This document shows positions 1 through 7,062 of a stretch of DNA of 8,366 bases, in pieces; the stretch's first letter is position 1, and each line of letters starts with the position of its first letter. Source of the DNA: Syntrophus sp964555065 (lineage in GTDB: Bacteria; Desulfobacterota; Syntrophia; Syntrophales; Syntrophaceae). Below the pieces are notes generated by a model. It had not been told where the DNA came from and searched no databases. It saw nothing but the letters and a program-made list of their open reading frames with translations. Location: NCBI GenBank assembly GCA_964555065.1, contig CAZKRB010000089.1:1-8366 (forward strand), in the 5' to 3' direction. The translations under genes and the position numbers were made by a program.

Positions 1-399
1 CCCTGAAGACGCACCAGTATCTGCTTGCTTTATCAAATGGAGATTATTTTTCAGGAGATAGTATACAAATAATGAATCAAAACGAGCGCAATCAGGAATG
101 ACTACATTTACGGCTTGATTAACGAAGCAATCAGTAAATGTTAAAGTAATTTTCTGACCTATGCTACCGATAGTGACGACAGCAGTTGATCCTCTTGGGA
201 TTAGCTTTCTCTTATATTTTTCAAAGCCTTCTTGAGAATATCCTTCCTCGTAATTCTTTGTGTAGCGATGACCCACAATCATATCCGTCGGCTTAATAAA
301 AGGGTATGTATCTCCATAGCACTCGGGATTTCTTTTTGGGGGGGTATCACCTGTAACCACACGTCCAAGATCAGATATGGAAATACTCATCCACGTCAT
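1..399 (-). CDS. hsdS: Type I restriction-modification specificity subunit HsdS, N-terminal part (cut by window edge)
   Basis: This is the DNA-recognition subunit that, with HsdM, forms the sequence-specific methyltransferase of a type I system. The reading frame is open from the ATG at 399 to the window edge (133 residues seen), so the C-terminal part is missing. The visible part is a first target-recognition domain: VVTGDTPPK at residues 14-22, YPFIKPTDM at 32-40, IGSIGQ at 77-82, NQAVN at 94-98, then a helix ending in a TGASSG stretch. These are usual HsdS landmarks. The ATG shares the bases ATGA with the hsdM stop, which implies translational coupling; a second in-frame ATG lies three codons on, at 390. 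The DNA is clearly more AT-rich than hsdM, as is common for recognition domains exchanged between strains. The target sequence cannot be read from the protein. Confidence 0.9.
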   Translation of the reverse strand, partial: MTWMSISISDLGRVVTGDTPPKRNPECYGDTYPFIKPTDMIVGHRYTKNYEEGYSQEGFEKYKRKLIPRGSTAVVTIGSIGQKITLTFTDCFVNQAVNVVIPDCARFDSLFVYYLLKNNLHLIKQADTGASSG

Positions 400-2597
400 A
401 CCATCAACTCCATGAAGTTCCCACGAATCCGCTCCGCCAGCATCGCCGTCTTCGCGTTCAACTCCTCCAGCTCCGTGTGGATCTCGGCCAGCCGTTCCTG
501 GAAGTCTTCCTCGTCCTCATCCAGCGACGGCGCTATACCAACATAGCGCCCCGGCGTCAGGCTGTAATCGTTGGCAGCGATGTCGGCTCGCGTCACGACT
601 TTACAAAGCCCAGGCACGTCGGCATAGACAGCCTCGGGGAAACGTTGGTGCAGCTTGTTCACCTGGCCGATAAAATAGTGCGCCTGCCTGAGTCCTTCTA
701 AGGTTAGGTCACGGATGGTCGGTTCTTCCTCCCTCTTCGGGTCCGCCGATGAAAGAGCCCGCTTCAGTTCCCGCGCCCCTTTGTTATCATAGGCCTCTGA
801 TTTCCGGGCAGACAGATCCTTTTCCGCCTGATCGAGGAGCTTCAGCCATACCTTGTAGCGGGTTTCCATCTCCTTCTGTGTTTCCCTCAGTTCAGGCGTC
901 AAGGCATCCAGCTCCGCCTGCAGATGGACCTGCCCGGCATGTGTGATCAAGCCTGTGCTGAGCGAAGTCGAAGCGTAAGTGGCCTCGATCTTCTTGTGAA
1001 TTTTTGCCGCCTTGTCCAGAATGTCGGCCACCTGCCGGCTGACGGCGGCGGTCCGATTCCGGTCCGCCTTCAGCTCGGCCCGGAAGGCGGTCAGTTGGGC
1101 CTCGGTGATCCATTCCTCTTCAGGCATGTCCTTGTTCAATTCGCCCAGATTAACCTGATCGGCAAAGTGTATCAGCAGAGATGCCAGTTCCTTCACAGTC
1201 TCACCATCTGCCGCCAGCCGGGCGGGAAGTTCGGTCAGCCACTCTCCAACCCGCTGCTGATAGGAAGCCACCAGGTTGAGAAACTTCTCCTGCTCTCCCC
1301 GGTAGAGCCAAGTGATAGCGGTCAGGTTCGCCAGCTGTTCATCAGTGAAGATGTGAGACCGGGCCGAGACGGCGGAATAGACATTGCGGGCATCGATCAT
1401 CAGGACTGTGTCCAGCCGCTCTGCCGGCTTTCCTTTATCGAAGAACCAGAGGGTGCAGGGGAGGCTGCGGGTATAGAAGAACTTGGGGCCGATGGCCATC
1501 ATGACCTCCACATGGCCGGTCTCCACCAGCTTCCTGCGGATCTCCCTGTCTTTGTTCCCGGCATCGGACGCCGATGAGGCCATAACGAATCCGGCTCTTC
1601 CTGTATCGTTCTGATAGGAGTAGAAATACTGAATCCAGAGACTGTTGGCGTTGGAAATGGCGCCGGTTTTGGCATTGGTGCCAGGCAGGCCGAAGGGGAG
1701 TCGCTCGCCCTCGCCTACCTGACCTTCGACCTTTTTGGTATCCACCGAATCGACGTTAAAGGGCGGATTGGACATGACGAAGTCGCACCGGCCCAACATG
1801 GCATGCTGGTCTTCGTAGAAGGTGTTTCCCTGGAGGATCTTGCCATCCAAGCCGTGTACGGCCAGGTTCATCCGGGCCAGTTTGGCGTTCGTATCAGACT
1901 TTTCCTGGCCGAAGAAGGTCGCCCTGTCGTTGGGATTCTGGTGGCGCACCGCCTCGATGAAATGGCCGGACTGCACGAACATCCCCGCCGATCCGACGGC
2001 CGGGTCGAGAATGATGCCATGATCCGGCTCGATCACATTGACGATCATCCGGACCAGCGAGGGAGGCGTGAAGTATTCACCGCCTTCCTGGGCGCCGCTT
2101 TGGGCGAACTTGTTGAGGAAGTATTCATAGATGCGCCCGAAGACATCACCGGTGGCGTTCTTCAGGGAATCACGATCGAAGATCTTGAGAATCTCCGCCA
2201 GGAGATCGGGCTCGAAAGCGGTGTAGCCCCGCGGCAGCGCCCCCTTGAGAACGTCATACTCATTCTCGATCAGTTCCATGGCGTCATCGAGGGCCTTGCC
2301 GACATCCTTACCCTGGGGGAGGTCGGACAGATAATCGTAACGGGCCTCCTCCGGGAGATACATGGCGGCCTTGCCCTGATACTCCAGTTTGATCAGGGCT
2401 TCCCGCTGCGCTGCCGGGACTTCGGCCGGGATGTCCTTTTCGATCTCTTCGAGATATGCCTTGAAGCGATTGTCCGCATGGCGCAGGAAAATCAGGCCGA
2501 GGATCGGCATGGAGTATTCGGCCGCGGTCAGTCTGGAATTCGCCCGCAGTTGGTCGGCGGCTTCCCAGAGTTCCTTTTCTATCGCCTGAGCATTCAT
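396..2597 (-). CDS. hsdM: Type I restriction-modification DNA methyltransferase subunit HsdM
   Basis: This is the N6-adenine methyltransferase subunit of a type I system; it methylates host DNA at the site chosen by HsdS and is needed for restriction by HsdR. The protein is 733 aa. An N-terminal helical HsdM_N region (about 1-145) includes LWEAADQLRANSRLTAAEY at 10-28. The catalytic core (about 150-430) has GGEYFTPPSLVRMIV at 172-186, SAM-binding motif I DPAVGSAGMF at 198-207 and catalytic motif IV NPPF at 277-280. A long charged C-terminal extension follows (about 440-733), with likely coiled coil at 692-728, making it longer than the about 530 aa of EcoKI HsdM. The frame could extend to a TTG at 2678, but family N-termini begin near the ATG at 2597, and the TTG would lie only a few bases after the predicted transcript start. 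The Shine-Dalgarno signal at 2597 is poor. Residues 541-549 are encoded by a repeat-like sequence. hsdR is not in the window. Confidence 0.96.
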   Translation of the reverse strand: MNAQAIEKELWEAADQLRANSRLTAAEYSMPILGLIFLRHADNRFKAYLEEIEKDIPAEVPAAQREALIKLEYQGKAAMYLPEEARYDYLSDLPQGKDVGKALDDAMELIENEYDVLKGALPRGYTAFEPDLLAEILKIFDRDSLKNATGDVFGRIYEYFLNKFAQSGAQEGGEYFTPPSLVRMIVNVIEPDHGIILDPAVGSAGMFVQSGHFIEAVRHQNPNDRATFFGQEKSDTNAKLARMNLAVHGLDGKILQGNTFYEDQHAMLGRCDFVMSNPPFNVDSVDTKKVEGQVGEGERLPFGLPGTNAKTGAISNANSLWIQYFYSYQNDTGRAGFVMASSASDAGNKDREIRRKLVETGHVEVMMAIGPKFFYTRSLPCTLWFFDKGKPAERLDTVLMIDARNVYSAVSARSHIFTDEQLANLTAITWLYRGEQEKFLNLVASYQQRVGEWLTELPARLAADGETVKELASLLIHFADQVNLGELNKDMPEEEWITEAQLTAFRAELKADRNRTAAVSRQVADILDKAAKIHKKIEATYASTSLSTGLITHAGQVHLQAELDALTPELRETQKEMETRYKVWLKLLDQAEKDLSARKSEAYDNKGARELKRALSSADPKREEEPTIRDLTLEGLRQAHYFIGQVNKLHQRFPEAVYADVPGLCKVVTRADIAANDYSLTPGRYVGIAPSLDEDEEDFQERLAEIHTELEELNAKTAMLAERIRGNFMELMV
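951..975 (-). repeat. Putative short dispersed repeat inside hsdM
   Basis: On the minus strand the segment contains GCTTCGACTTCGCTCAGCAC followed by AGGC, encoding STSLSTG around HsdM residues 543-549. I recall very similar strings (cttcgacttcgctcag...) as short dispersed repeats in many anaerobe and Bacteroidetes genomes. Only one copy lies in this window, so the repeat status rests on memory, not on a second copy seen here. Confidence 0.4.
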
Positions 2598-2690
2598 ATG
2601 ATAAACTTGTGCGATCCCTCGTTTTCTATAGATTATTGTCTGGATTTGAAATCTGGATTGAAATGTTTTTTTCTGCAACAGGTTGAAATA

Positions 2691-2719
2691 GCTATACTCT
2701 CCATCAAGGAGGTTGTCAA
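2691..2719 (-). promoter_or_regulatory. Sigma70-type promoter for hsdM-hsdS
   Basis: Read on the minus strand, TTGACA (2719-2714) is followed after exactly 17 bases by TATAGC (2696-2691). This predicts a transcript start near 2684 and a leader of about 85 bases before the hsdM ATG at 2597. The spacer carries a small inverted repeat (CTCC, 5 bases, GGAG), a possible operator. The promoter is divergent from the unit A promoter at 2837. Confidence 0.6.
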
Positions 2720-2824
2720 CGGCGACCCTGCAACTTCCATGGTAATCGATTTATTCCTGGAGTTGAAGCTTCTCGACACTCATGCTGACCGCCGTAACCT
2801 ACCGTTCCGCCCGCCCGAGAAGAG

Positions 2825-2928
2825 CCTCTTTTCAAATTGACATCCCACGCCCCATCCTCTATTTTTCATGTTACGATGCCCTATGTAGGGGTGAAGCAAG
2901 TCAAGACCCATCCGGCGAAGGACGTTGA
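2825..2928 (+). repeat. Promoter-leader repeat, copy A
   Basis: This stretch aligns with 6874-6975. From the -35 box onward, about 72 of 92 positions are identical by hand alignment with a single one-base gap; the core from TTGACA through the -10 matches at 27 of 30. The similarity extends about 60 bases past the -10 box into the transcribed leader and stops at a shared GTTGA. The two copies sit before two different transcription units in the same orientation. Confidence 0.8.
2837..2865 (+). promoter_or_regulatory. Sigma70-type promoter of unit A (PurF-like ORF, amidohydrolase, Pat-like protein)
   Basis: A perfect -35 TTGACA (2837-2842) is followed by a 17-base spacer and -10 TATTTT (2860-2865). 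A T-run and A-run lie just upstream (2829-2836). The same boxes and spacing recur at 6885-6913, which strongly supports function. Predicted transcript start is near 2872. The next stable starts are the TTG at 2925 and the ATG at 3154. Confidence 0.75.
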
Positions 2929-3134
2929 ACTTCTCCGCAGAATTTCTCGAACGGATCGACCGGCAGACCAAGCGGATCGCCCGGTTCATCGGGCTCGATT
3001 CCATGCACTTCCTGAGCCTGGAGGGGCGGGTCAAAAGCGCGGGCGTGGATCGCCAATCCTTCTGCCTGGCCTGCGACACGGGGAACGATCCCCTGCAGCC
3101 CACGGGAGAGCTTCAGAGACTCCGCCTCGAATAA
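2925..3134 (+). CDS. Small ORF resembling the C-terminal end of amidophosphoribosyltransferase (PurF); possibly a gene remnant
   Basis: The frame encodes 69 aa. Residues 18-51 (IARFIGLDSM, then FLSLEGRVKSAG, then SFCLACDTG) match by eye the end of PurF, where a GADSLGYLSLEG stretch precedes CxACFTGxYP. The CLAC pair corresponds to two of the iron-sulfur cysteines known in Bacillus-type PurF. The rest of PurF (glutaminase Cys, PRPP-binding loop) is absent, so it cannot make phosphoribosylamine. The start is weak: a TTG at 2925 with AAGGA only two bases before it; the next in-frame ATG at 3003 would cut the motif. It lies between the unit A promoter and the amidohydrolase, 19 bases before the latter's ATG. 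It could be a small iron-sulfur-binding protein, a translated leader, or a decayed gene. The identity is a pattern match from memory; its status as an expressed gene is uncertain. Confidence 0.5.
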   Translation: MNFSAEFLERIDRQTKRIARFIGLDSMHFLSLEGRVKSAGVDRQSFCLACDTGNDPLQPTGELQRLRLE

Positions 3135-3153
3135 CAAGGATTAACGGTGAACC

Positions 3154-3888
3154 ATGGAGATCATTGATTCTCATACCCACTGGGGACCATCCGTTTCGCT
3201 GGGCATCTCCGTGACCACCGGGGAGCTCCTCCGGCAGGCCCGGGAGAGCGGGGTGGACCGGATCGTGATCTTCCCCTTTCCCTCCCAGGCCCTGGCCGAC
3301 GAAGGCATCAACGGGGAGCTGCTGGACGAAGCCCGCCGGATTCCTCAATTCATCCCCTACTATTACATCCCCGACGACCTGCGCCCGATTCCCCGGGAGA
3401 GGGGATTCTCTGGAGGGAAATGGCACTGGACCCGGGGAATTTCGGACTGCTCTTCCAACTACAAGGTCCTGGACGACCCGGCGCTGCCGGAATTTCTGAA
3501 GCAGTCGGAGGACGTCGGGCTGCCGCTGATTGTCGAGGAAGAGCTGGAATTTACCGTGGCCCTGGCGAAGCGCTCCGGAAAGCTCAATCTCATCATCCCC
3601 CACCTGGGCATGCTGGGCGGCAATCCCCTGGATTTCCTGGCCGCCTTCAAGGGAAACGAGCGAATCTATTTCGATACGGCCCTGGCTCAGCCGCACACGA
3701 TCCGGCGCTTCGTCGAGGAAGTGGGCGCCGAGCGGATTCTCTTCGGGTCGGACATCCCCTTCGGCACGATGAAATACGAACTCCGGAAGGTCCTGTCCCT
3801 GCCCCTGACCGACGGGGGAAAAGAAGCCATCCTCGGCGGCAATCTCCGCCGCCTGACGGGCCTTGCCCCCGGCGCCGGCCCTGAATAA
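3154..3888 (+). CDS. Amidohydrolase family protein (TIM-barrel, metal-dependent)
   Basis: The 244-aa protein looks like a small amidohydrolase_2-type enzyme, a family that includes metal-dependent hydrolases and decarboxylases acting in the cytoplasm. The metal-binding HxH is in DSHTHWG (5-11). Further likely ligands are the histidines in KWHW (89-92), H150 in IIPHLGMLGG and D200 in LFGSDIPFG (196-204). The end ILGGNLRRL (226-234) is the usual last helix of the family. The length is a little short for the family (often 260-330 aa) but all landmark motifs are present. The ATG at 3154 is preceded by GGTGA three bases before it and by AAGGA 13 bases before it. There is no signal peptide. The substrate cannot be told. 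It is followed after 52 bases by the Pat-like gene and is likely cotranscribed with it. A GCCGGC inverted repeat (3874-3879 and 3889-3894) brackets the stop codon. Confidence 0.88.
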   Translation: MEIIDSHTHWGPSVSLGISVTTGELLRQARESGVDRIVIFPFPSQALADEGINGELLDEARRIPQFIPYYYIPDDLRPIPRERGFSGGKWHWTRGISDCSSNYKVLDDPALPEFLKQSEDVGLPLIVEEELEFTVALAKRSGKLNLIIPHLGMLGGNPLDFLAAFKGNERIYFDTALAQPHTIRRFVEEVGAERILFGSDIPFGTMKYELRKVLSLPLTDGGKEAILGGNLRRLTGLAPGAGPE

Positions 3889-3894
3889 GCCGGC
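3874..3894 (+). other. GC-rich inverted repeat around the amidohydrolase stop codon
   Basis: GCCGGC (3874-3879), nine bases containing the TAA stop, then GCCGGC (3889-3894) can form a 6-bp stem in the mRNA. No T-run follows, so it is not an intrinsic terminator. It could tune the ratio of the two genes or simply reflect high GC. Confidence 0.35.
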
Positions 3895-3940
3895 ACAGAC
3901 CGCATCGGATAGTCACCACCATGAGAGAGGAGGCACACAG

Positions 3941-6610
3941 ATGGGTCACATACAGGCGATGTTCGACCCGACCACGATTGCCCTGATCGGGGCATCGGAA
4001 AAACCGGATGCCGTCGGACGAACGATCCTGGAAACACTCCGGAATTCGGAAAAGAGGCGGATTTACGCGGTAAATCCAGCCCGTGAGTTCCTGCTGGGAC
4101 TCAGGAGCTATCCCCATATTTCTGCTGTTCCTGAAGCCGTGGACCTGGCGGTTATTGCCACACCCGCCCCCGCCGTGCCTCAGGTGACGGAGGAATGTGG
4201 ACGAGCCGGTGTCGGAGGTGTGGTCATCGTTTCGGCCGGGTTCAGGCAGACCGGTGAAGAAGGCCGACGATTAGAGCATGTACTCGAAAGGATCGGCAAA
4301 AAATACGGGATGCGCATCCTGGGTCCGAACTCCGTCGGTTTTGTCAGGCCCCCCATCAACTTAGGCGTCACCTTTCTGAAAAACACCCCACCCCCGGGCC
4401 ATATCGCTTTCATTTCTCAGAGTGCGGCCCTGGGGAGCGCCATCCTGGATTGGGCCGCCGATGCAGGAATCGGCTTCAGCCTGTTCGCTTCCCTTGGCGA
4501 CATGATTGATATCGACTTTGCGGACATGATTGACTATCTGGAGGAATATGATGAGGCCACGAAAAGCATCCTCATTTACATGGAGAACGTCGGGAATGCG
4601 AAAAAATTCATGAGTGCGGCACGAGGGTTCGCCCGCCGCAAGCCCATCATCGTCTTGAAACCCGATAAACCTACCGAAAGAGCTGAGGCCGCCGGATCCC
4701 GCCCTGGGCCTCCGGCTGGTGATGATGCGGTCTACAGCGCCGCTTTCAGAAGGGCAGGCGTTTTGAGAGTCCAGGAAATCGCTGAACTCTTTGATTCCGC
4801 TTCCGTGCTTGTTACCCGGAAGTTTGCCCGAGGTCCGAGCGTGGTTGTCATCGGTTCCGCCGGGCCTTGTGCGGTTACCATGGATGCACTGATCAAAAGG
4901 GGCGGAAAACCGGCCGATCTTTCGCAGGAAAGTATGGGGCGTTTGAATGCCGTCATGCCGCCTTACTGGAACAGGGCAAATCCTGTTTATCTCCATGGAG
5001 GCGCTACCGTCGAGCAGTATGCCGAAGCGCTCGCGATCTGCATCCAGGATGAGGCCGTGGATGGCGTTCTTGTCAACTATGTCCCCATCATGAATGCTCC
5101 TTCCGATCAGGTTGCCCAGGCGATCGTGGAGGCCGCCGAAAAATCCAGAAAGCCCGTCATCGCTTCCTGGATGGGCGGAAAAGCCGTTCAGGAGGGAAAG
5201 CGCATCTTTGCACAGAACAGCATCCTGGCTTATGACACCCCGGAAGAGGCCGCCAGAAGCTACATGAATATGTACAATTACAGGCGGTACCTCGAGCGGC
5301 TTTATGAGACGCCTGCCGCGCTGCCTGAGCAGGAAATGCCTCCGAAGGAACGCCTGAGGGCGATTCTCAGGATGGCCCTTGCCGAAGGGCGGACGTTGCT
5401 CAATGAACGGGAATCGAAGGAATTTCTTGCCGCTTACGGGATTCCCACCACGATGCCTCAGATCGCCCGGAATCCTGAAGAGGCGGCGGCCATCGCCGAA
5501 AAGCTGGGATATCCCGTCGCGCTCAAGATCGTCTCGCCGGATATCCCCCGCAAAAGCGATGTGGAGGGCGTCATCCTGGGGATCGATTCAAGGGACGAGC
5601 TGGCCGGGGCCTATGAGAAGCTGCTCCGGAGGGTTGAGAAATGGGCCCCGGCGGCAACGCTCAGCGGCGTGGCCGTAGAAAAGATGATGACGCGCGTGGA
5701 ATGTGAAATCCTGATGGGAGCAAAGAAAGACAAGGATTTCGGCTCTTTTATCTTCTTCGGGGCTGGCGGGACCATGGCCGGCGCCATCGGGGATTGCTCC
5801 GTCGGACTCCCTCCCTTGAACAAGACCCTGGCAACCATGCTGATGCAGGACACCCGGGTCTACCAAATGCTGCACGGCTCCCGGGAAACAGCGGCGGCGG
5901 ATATCGCAAGGCTGGAGGAGATTCTGGCCAATTTTTCCAATCTCATCGTGGACTTTCCTGAATTAGCGGAAATAGAAATCAATCCCCTCGCGATCTCCAC
6001 CGGCACGATGGCTGCCCTGGACGCAAGGATCACGATTGAAAGAGACCCTCTCCCGGGAGGCCCTTCGTCCTATCCTCATCTGGCGATCAGCCCCTATCCC
6101 GCCAAGTACATTACCTCCTGGCGGACGCGGTCCGGAACCGAAGTGACCCTGAGGCCCATCAAAGCGGAAGACGAGCCCGCAAAATACGAGATGCTCCTTT
6201 CCTCTTCCCCGGAATCGCTGAGAACGCGATTCTTCTACACGGTGAAAGATATTCCCCACAAGTTTCTCCTCTACTTTGTCAATGTCGACTACGACCGCCA
6301 TATGTCGCTTATTGCCGAGACACGGGAAGAAGAGAAGAAAAGAATGATCGGGGCGGCAAGCCTGGTCATGAACGCGGAGATGACGTCCGGCGAACTGGCT
6401 GTTTTTGTACACGACAGTTTCCAGGGGCAGGGTCTTGGAACCAGGCTCGTAAAAGCACTGCTTGACATCGCCCGGGAAAAATCGCTTCCGGAAGTGCGGG
6501 CGGAGGTTCTTTCGGAAAATACGGCGATGCTGGGAATTTTCAGAAGGATGGGATTTACAATCCGTCACCTGCCTGGAGGTGCGAGCGAGTGCCTGTTGAA
6601 ATTGAGATGA
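3941..6610 (+). CDS. Pat/PatZ-like protein: degenerate ADP-forming acyl-CoA synthetase fused to a GNAT acetyltransferase
   Basis: The 889-aa protein has the Pat/PatZ (YfiQ) layout, a family that acetylates lysines of enzymes such as acetyl-CoA synthetase. In order: a CoA-binding Rossmann domain (about 1-135, IALIGASEKPDAVG at 13-26), a succinyl-CoA-ligase-like region (about 150-450), an ATP-grasp domain (about 475-700, with EIEINPL at 677-683) and a GNAT domain (about 731-889) whose acetyl-CoA loop is QGQGLG at 828-833. In active ADP-forming synthetases the alpha part has SHTG with the phosphorylated His; here it reads SRPG (R254). The beta part normally has IxHKSD; here it reads IPRKSD (R537). 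The loop after GAGG (607-610) also lacks the expected Glu. The synthetase reaction is thus probably lost and acetyl transfer by the GNAT domain is the likely activity. The ATG at 3941 has AGGAGG seven bases upstream; the frame is open from 3863 but that end lies before this ribosome site. Targets are unknown. Confidence 0.9.
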   Translation: MGHIQAMFDPTTIALIGASEKPDAVGRTILETLRNSEKRRIYAVNPAREFLLGLRSYPHISAVPEAVDLAVIATPAPAVPQVTEECGRAGVGGVVIVSAGFRQTGEEGRRLEHVLERIGKKYGMRILGPNSVGFVRPPINLGVTFLKNTPPPGHIAFISQSAALGSAILDWAADAGIGFSLFASLGDMIDIDFADMIDYLEEYDEATKSILIYMENVGNAKKFMSAARGFARRKPIIVLKPDKPTERAEAAGSRPGPPAGDDAVYSAAFRRAGVLRVQEIAELFDSASVLVTRKFARGPSVVVIGSAGPCAVTMDALIKRGGKPADLSQESMGRLNAVMPPYWNRANPVYLHGGATVEQYAEALAICIQDEAVDGVLVNYVPIMNAPSDQVAQAIVEAAEKSRKPVIASWMGGKAVQEGKRIFAQNSILAYDTPEEAARSYMNMYNYRRYLERLYETPAALPEQEMPPKERLRAILRMALAEGRTLLNERESKEFLAAYGIPTTMPQIARNPEEAAAIAEKLGYPVALKIVSPDIPRKSDVEGVILGIDSRDELAGAYEKLLRRVEKWAPAATLSGVAVEKMMTRVECEILMGAKKDKDFGSFIFFGAGGTMAGAIGDCSVGLPPLNKTLATMLMQDTRVYQMLHGSRETAAADIARLEEILANFSNLIVDFPELAEIEINPLAISTGTMAALDARITIERDPLPGGPSSYPHLAISPYPAKYITSWRTRSGTEVTLRPIKAEDEPAKYEMLLSSSPESLRTRFFYTVKDIPHKFLLYFVNVDYDRHMSLIAETREEEKKRMIGAASLVMNAEMTSGELAVFVHDSFQGQGLGTRLVKALLDIAREKSLPEVRAEVLSENTAMLGIFRRMGFTIRHLPGGASECLLKLR

Positions 6611-6873
6611 TCCTGGAATTCGGACAGCGTATTCCGTCTTTAACAGAGCAGGCAGCCGGACGATACGGTCAGATCCGCTTCCGCTGACGCCGGCATCGCG
6701 AACCCCCATCGGTGCCGGATACGGGATCGACAAGGCAACGAATTGCCTGGGGACGCTCACTCCTCGGAACCGGTCCCGCAATCCCAGGACCCCGTCAAAG
6801 TTTGCCAATTCATTGCTTTTATGCAACCCATTCAAAGCGTTATGATTGCGAATGACTTGACCCTGCCCGCAAT
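6611..6873. other. Intergenic region between units A and B, no gene seen
   Basis: I see no convincing coding frame or RNA gene here. It holds a weak inverted repeat just after the Pat-like stop (GGAAT 6615-6619 and ATTCC 6631-6635, followed by gtctttaa) and a compact hairpin AGGCAA-CGAA-TTGCCT at 6733-6748. Neither has a proper T-tract, so no clear terminator can be called. GC drops towards 6800-6860 as the unit B promoter is approached. Confidence 0.5.
6733..6748 (+). other. Small perfect hairpin
   Basis: AGGCAA (6733-6738) and TTGCCT (6743-6748) are perfectly complementary around the loop CGAA. It is intergenic and without a T-run. It could be a protein-binding palindrome or a transcript-end stabilising stem; function is unknown. 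Confidence 0.35.
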
Positions 6874-6975
6874 CCCCTTTTGAATTGACATCCAATGCCC
6901 CTTCCTCTATTTTTATTTTACGATCCCTTCAGTATGCGTGAAGAAAGTAAAGCTCAATCCGGCAAAGTGAGTTGA
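6874..6975 (+). repeat. Promoter-leader repeat, copy B
   Basis: This is the second copy of the 2825-2928 element, in the same orientation, ending at the shared GTTGA (6971-6975). The best-kept leader part is GTGAAG (6938-6943), a short A-rich stretch, then AATCCGGC (6956-6963). Unlike copy A it is not followed by PurF-like coding sequence but by an 87-base leader to the methyltransferase gene. Confidence 0.8.
6885..6913 (+). promoter_or_regulatory. Sigma70-type promoter of unit B (methyltransferase, molybdopterin oxidoreductase)
   Basis: A perfect TTGACA (6885-6890), a 17-base spacer and TATTTT (6908-6913) are arranged exactly as at 2837-2865. The transcript would start near 6920, giving a leader of about 140 bases to the ATG at 7063. 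A weaker overlapping pair, TTGACC (6857-6862) and TTGAAT (6880-6885), also with 17 bases between, is less convincing. Confidence 0.75.
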
Positions 6976-7062
6976 GCGGAACCCATCTCCCGGGAAGCAG
7001 CGCTCGACCTTCTCCTCTTTCCTTTCCTTGCCGGCCGACCCCCTCATCTGCAAAGGAGGCCT

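Noticed and set aside
2598..2678. N-terminal extension of HsdM from the TTG at 2678
   Set aside because: The extra 27 residues are not like the family, the start is a TTG a few bases from the predicted transcript start, and family N-termini fit the ATG at 2597.
1803..2840. Plus-strand open frame of 345 codons opposite hsdM
   Set aside because: It is antisense to the conserved catalytic part of hsdM and has no family resemblance; a shadow of codon bias.
3863..3940. Upstream extension of the Pat-like gene
   Set aside because: It overlaps the amidohydrolase end and the AGGAGG site at 3928-3933 points to the ATG at 3941.
6615..6640. Possible terminator after the Pat-like gene
   Set aside because: The stem is only 5 bp with an 11-base loop and only three consecutive T follow; too weak to call.
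5963..6895. Minus-strand frame over the GNAT domain and intergenic region
   Set aside because: No domain seen, no ribosome site, and the sense-strand GNAT motifs explain the coding signal.
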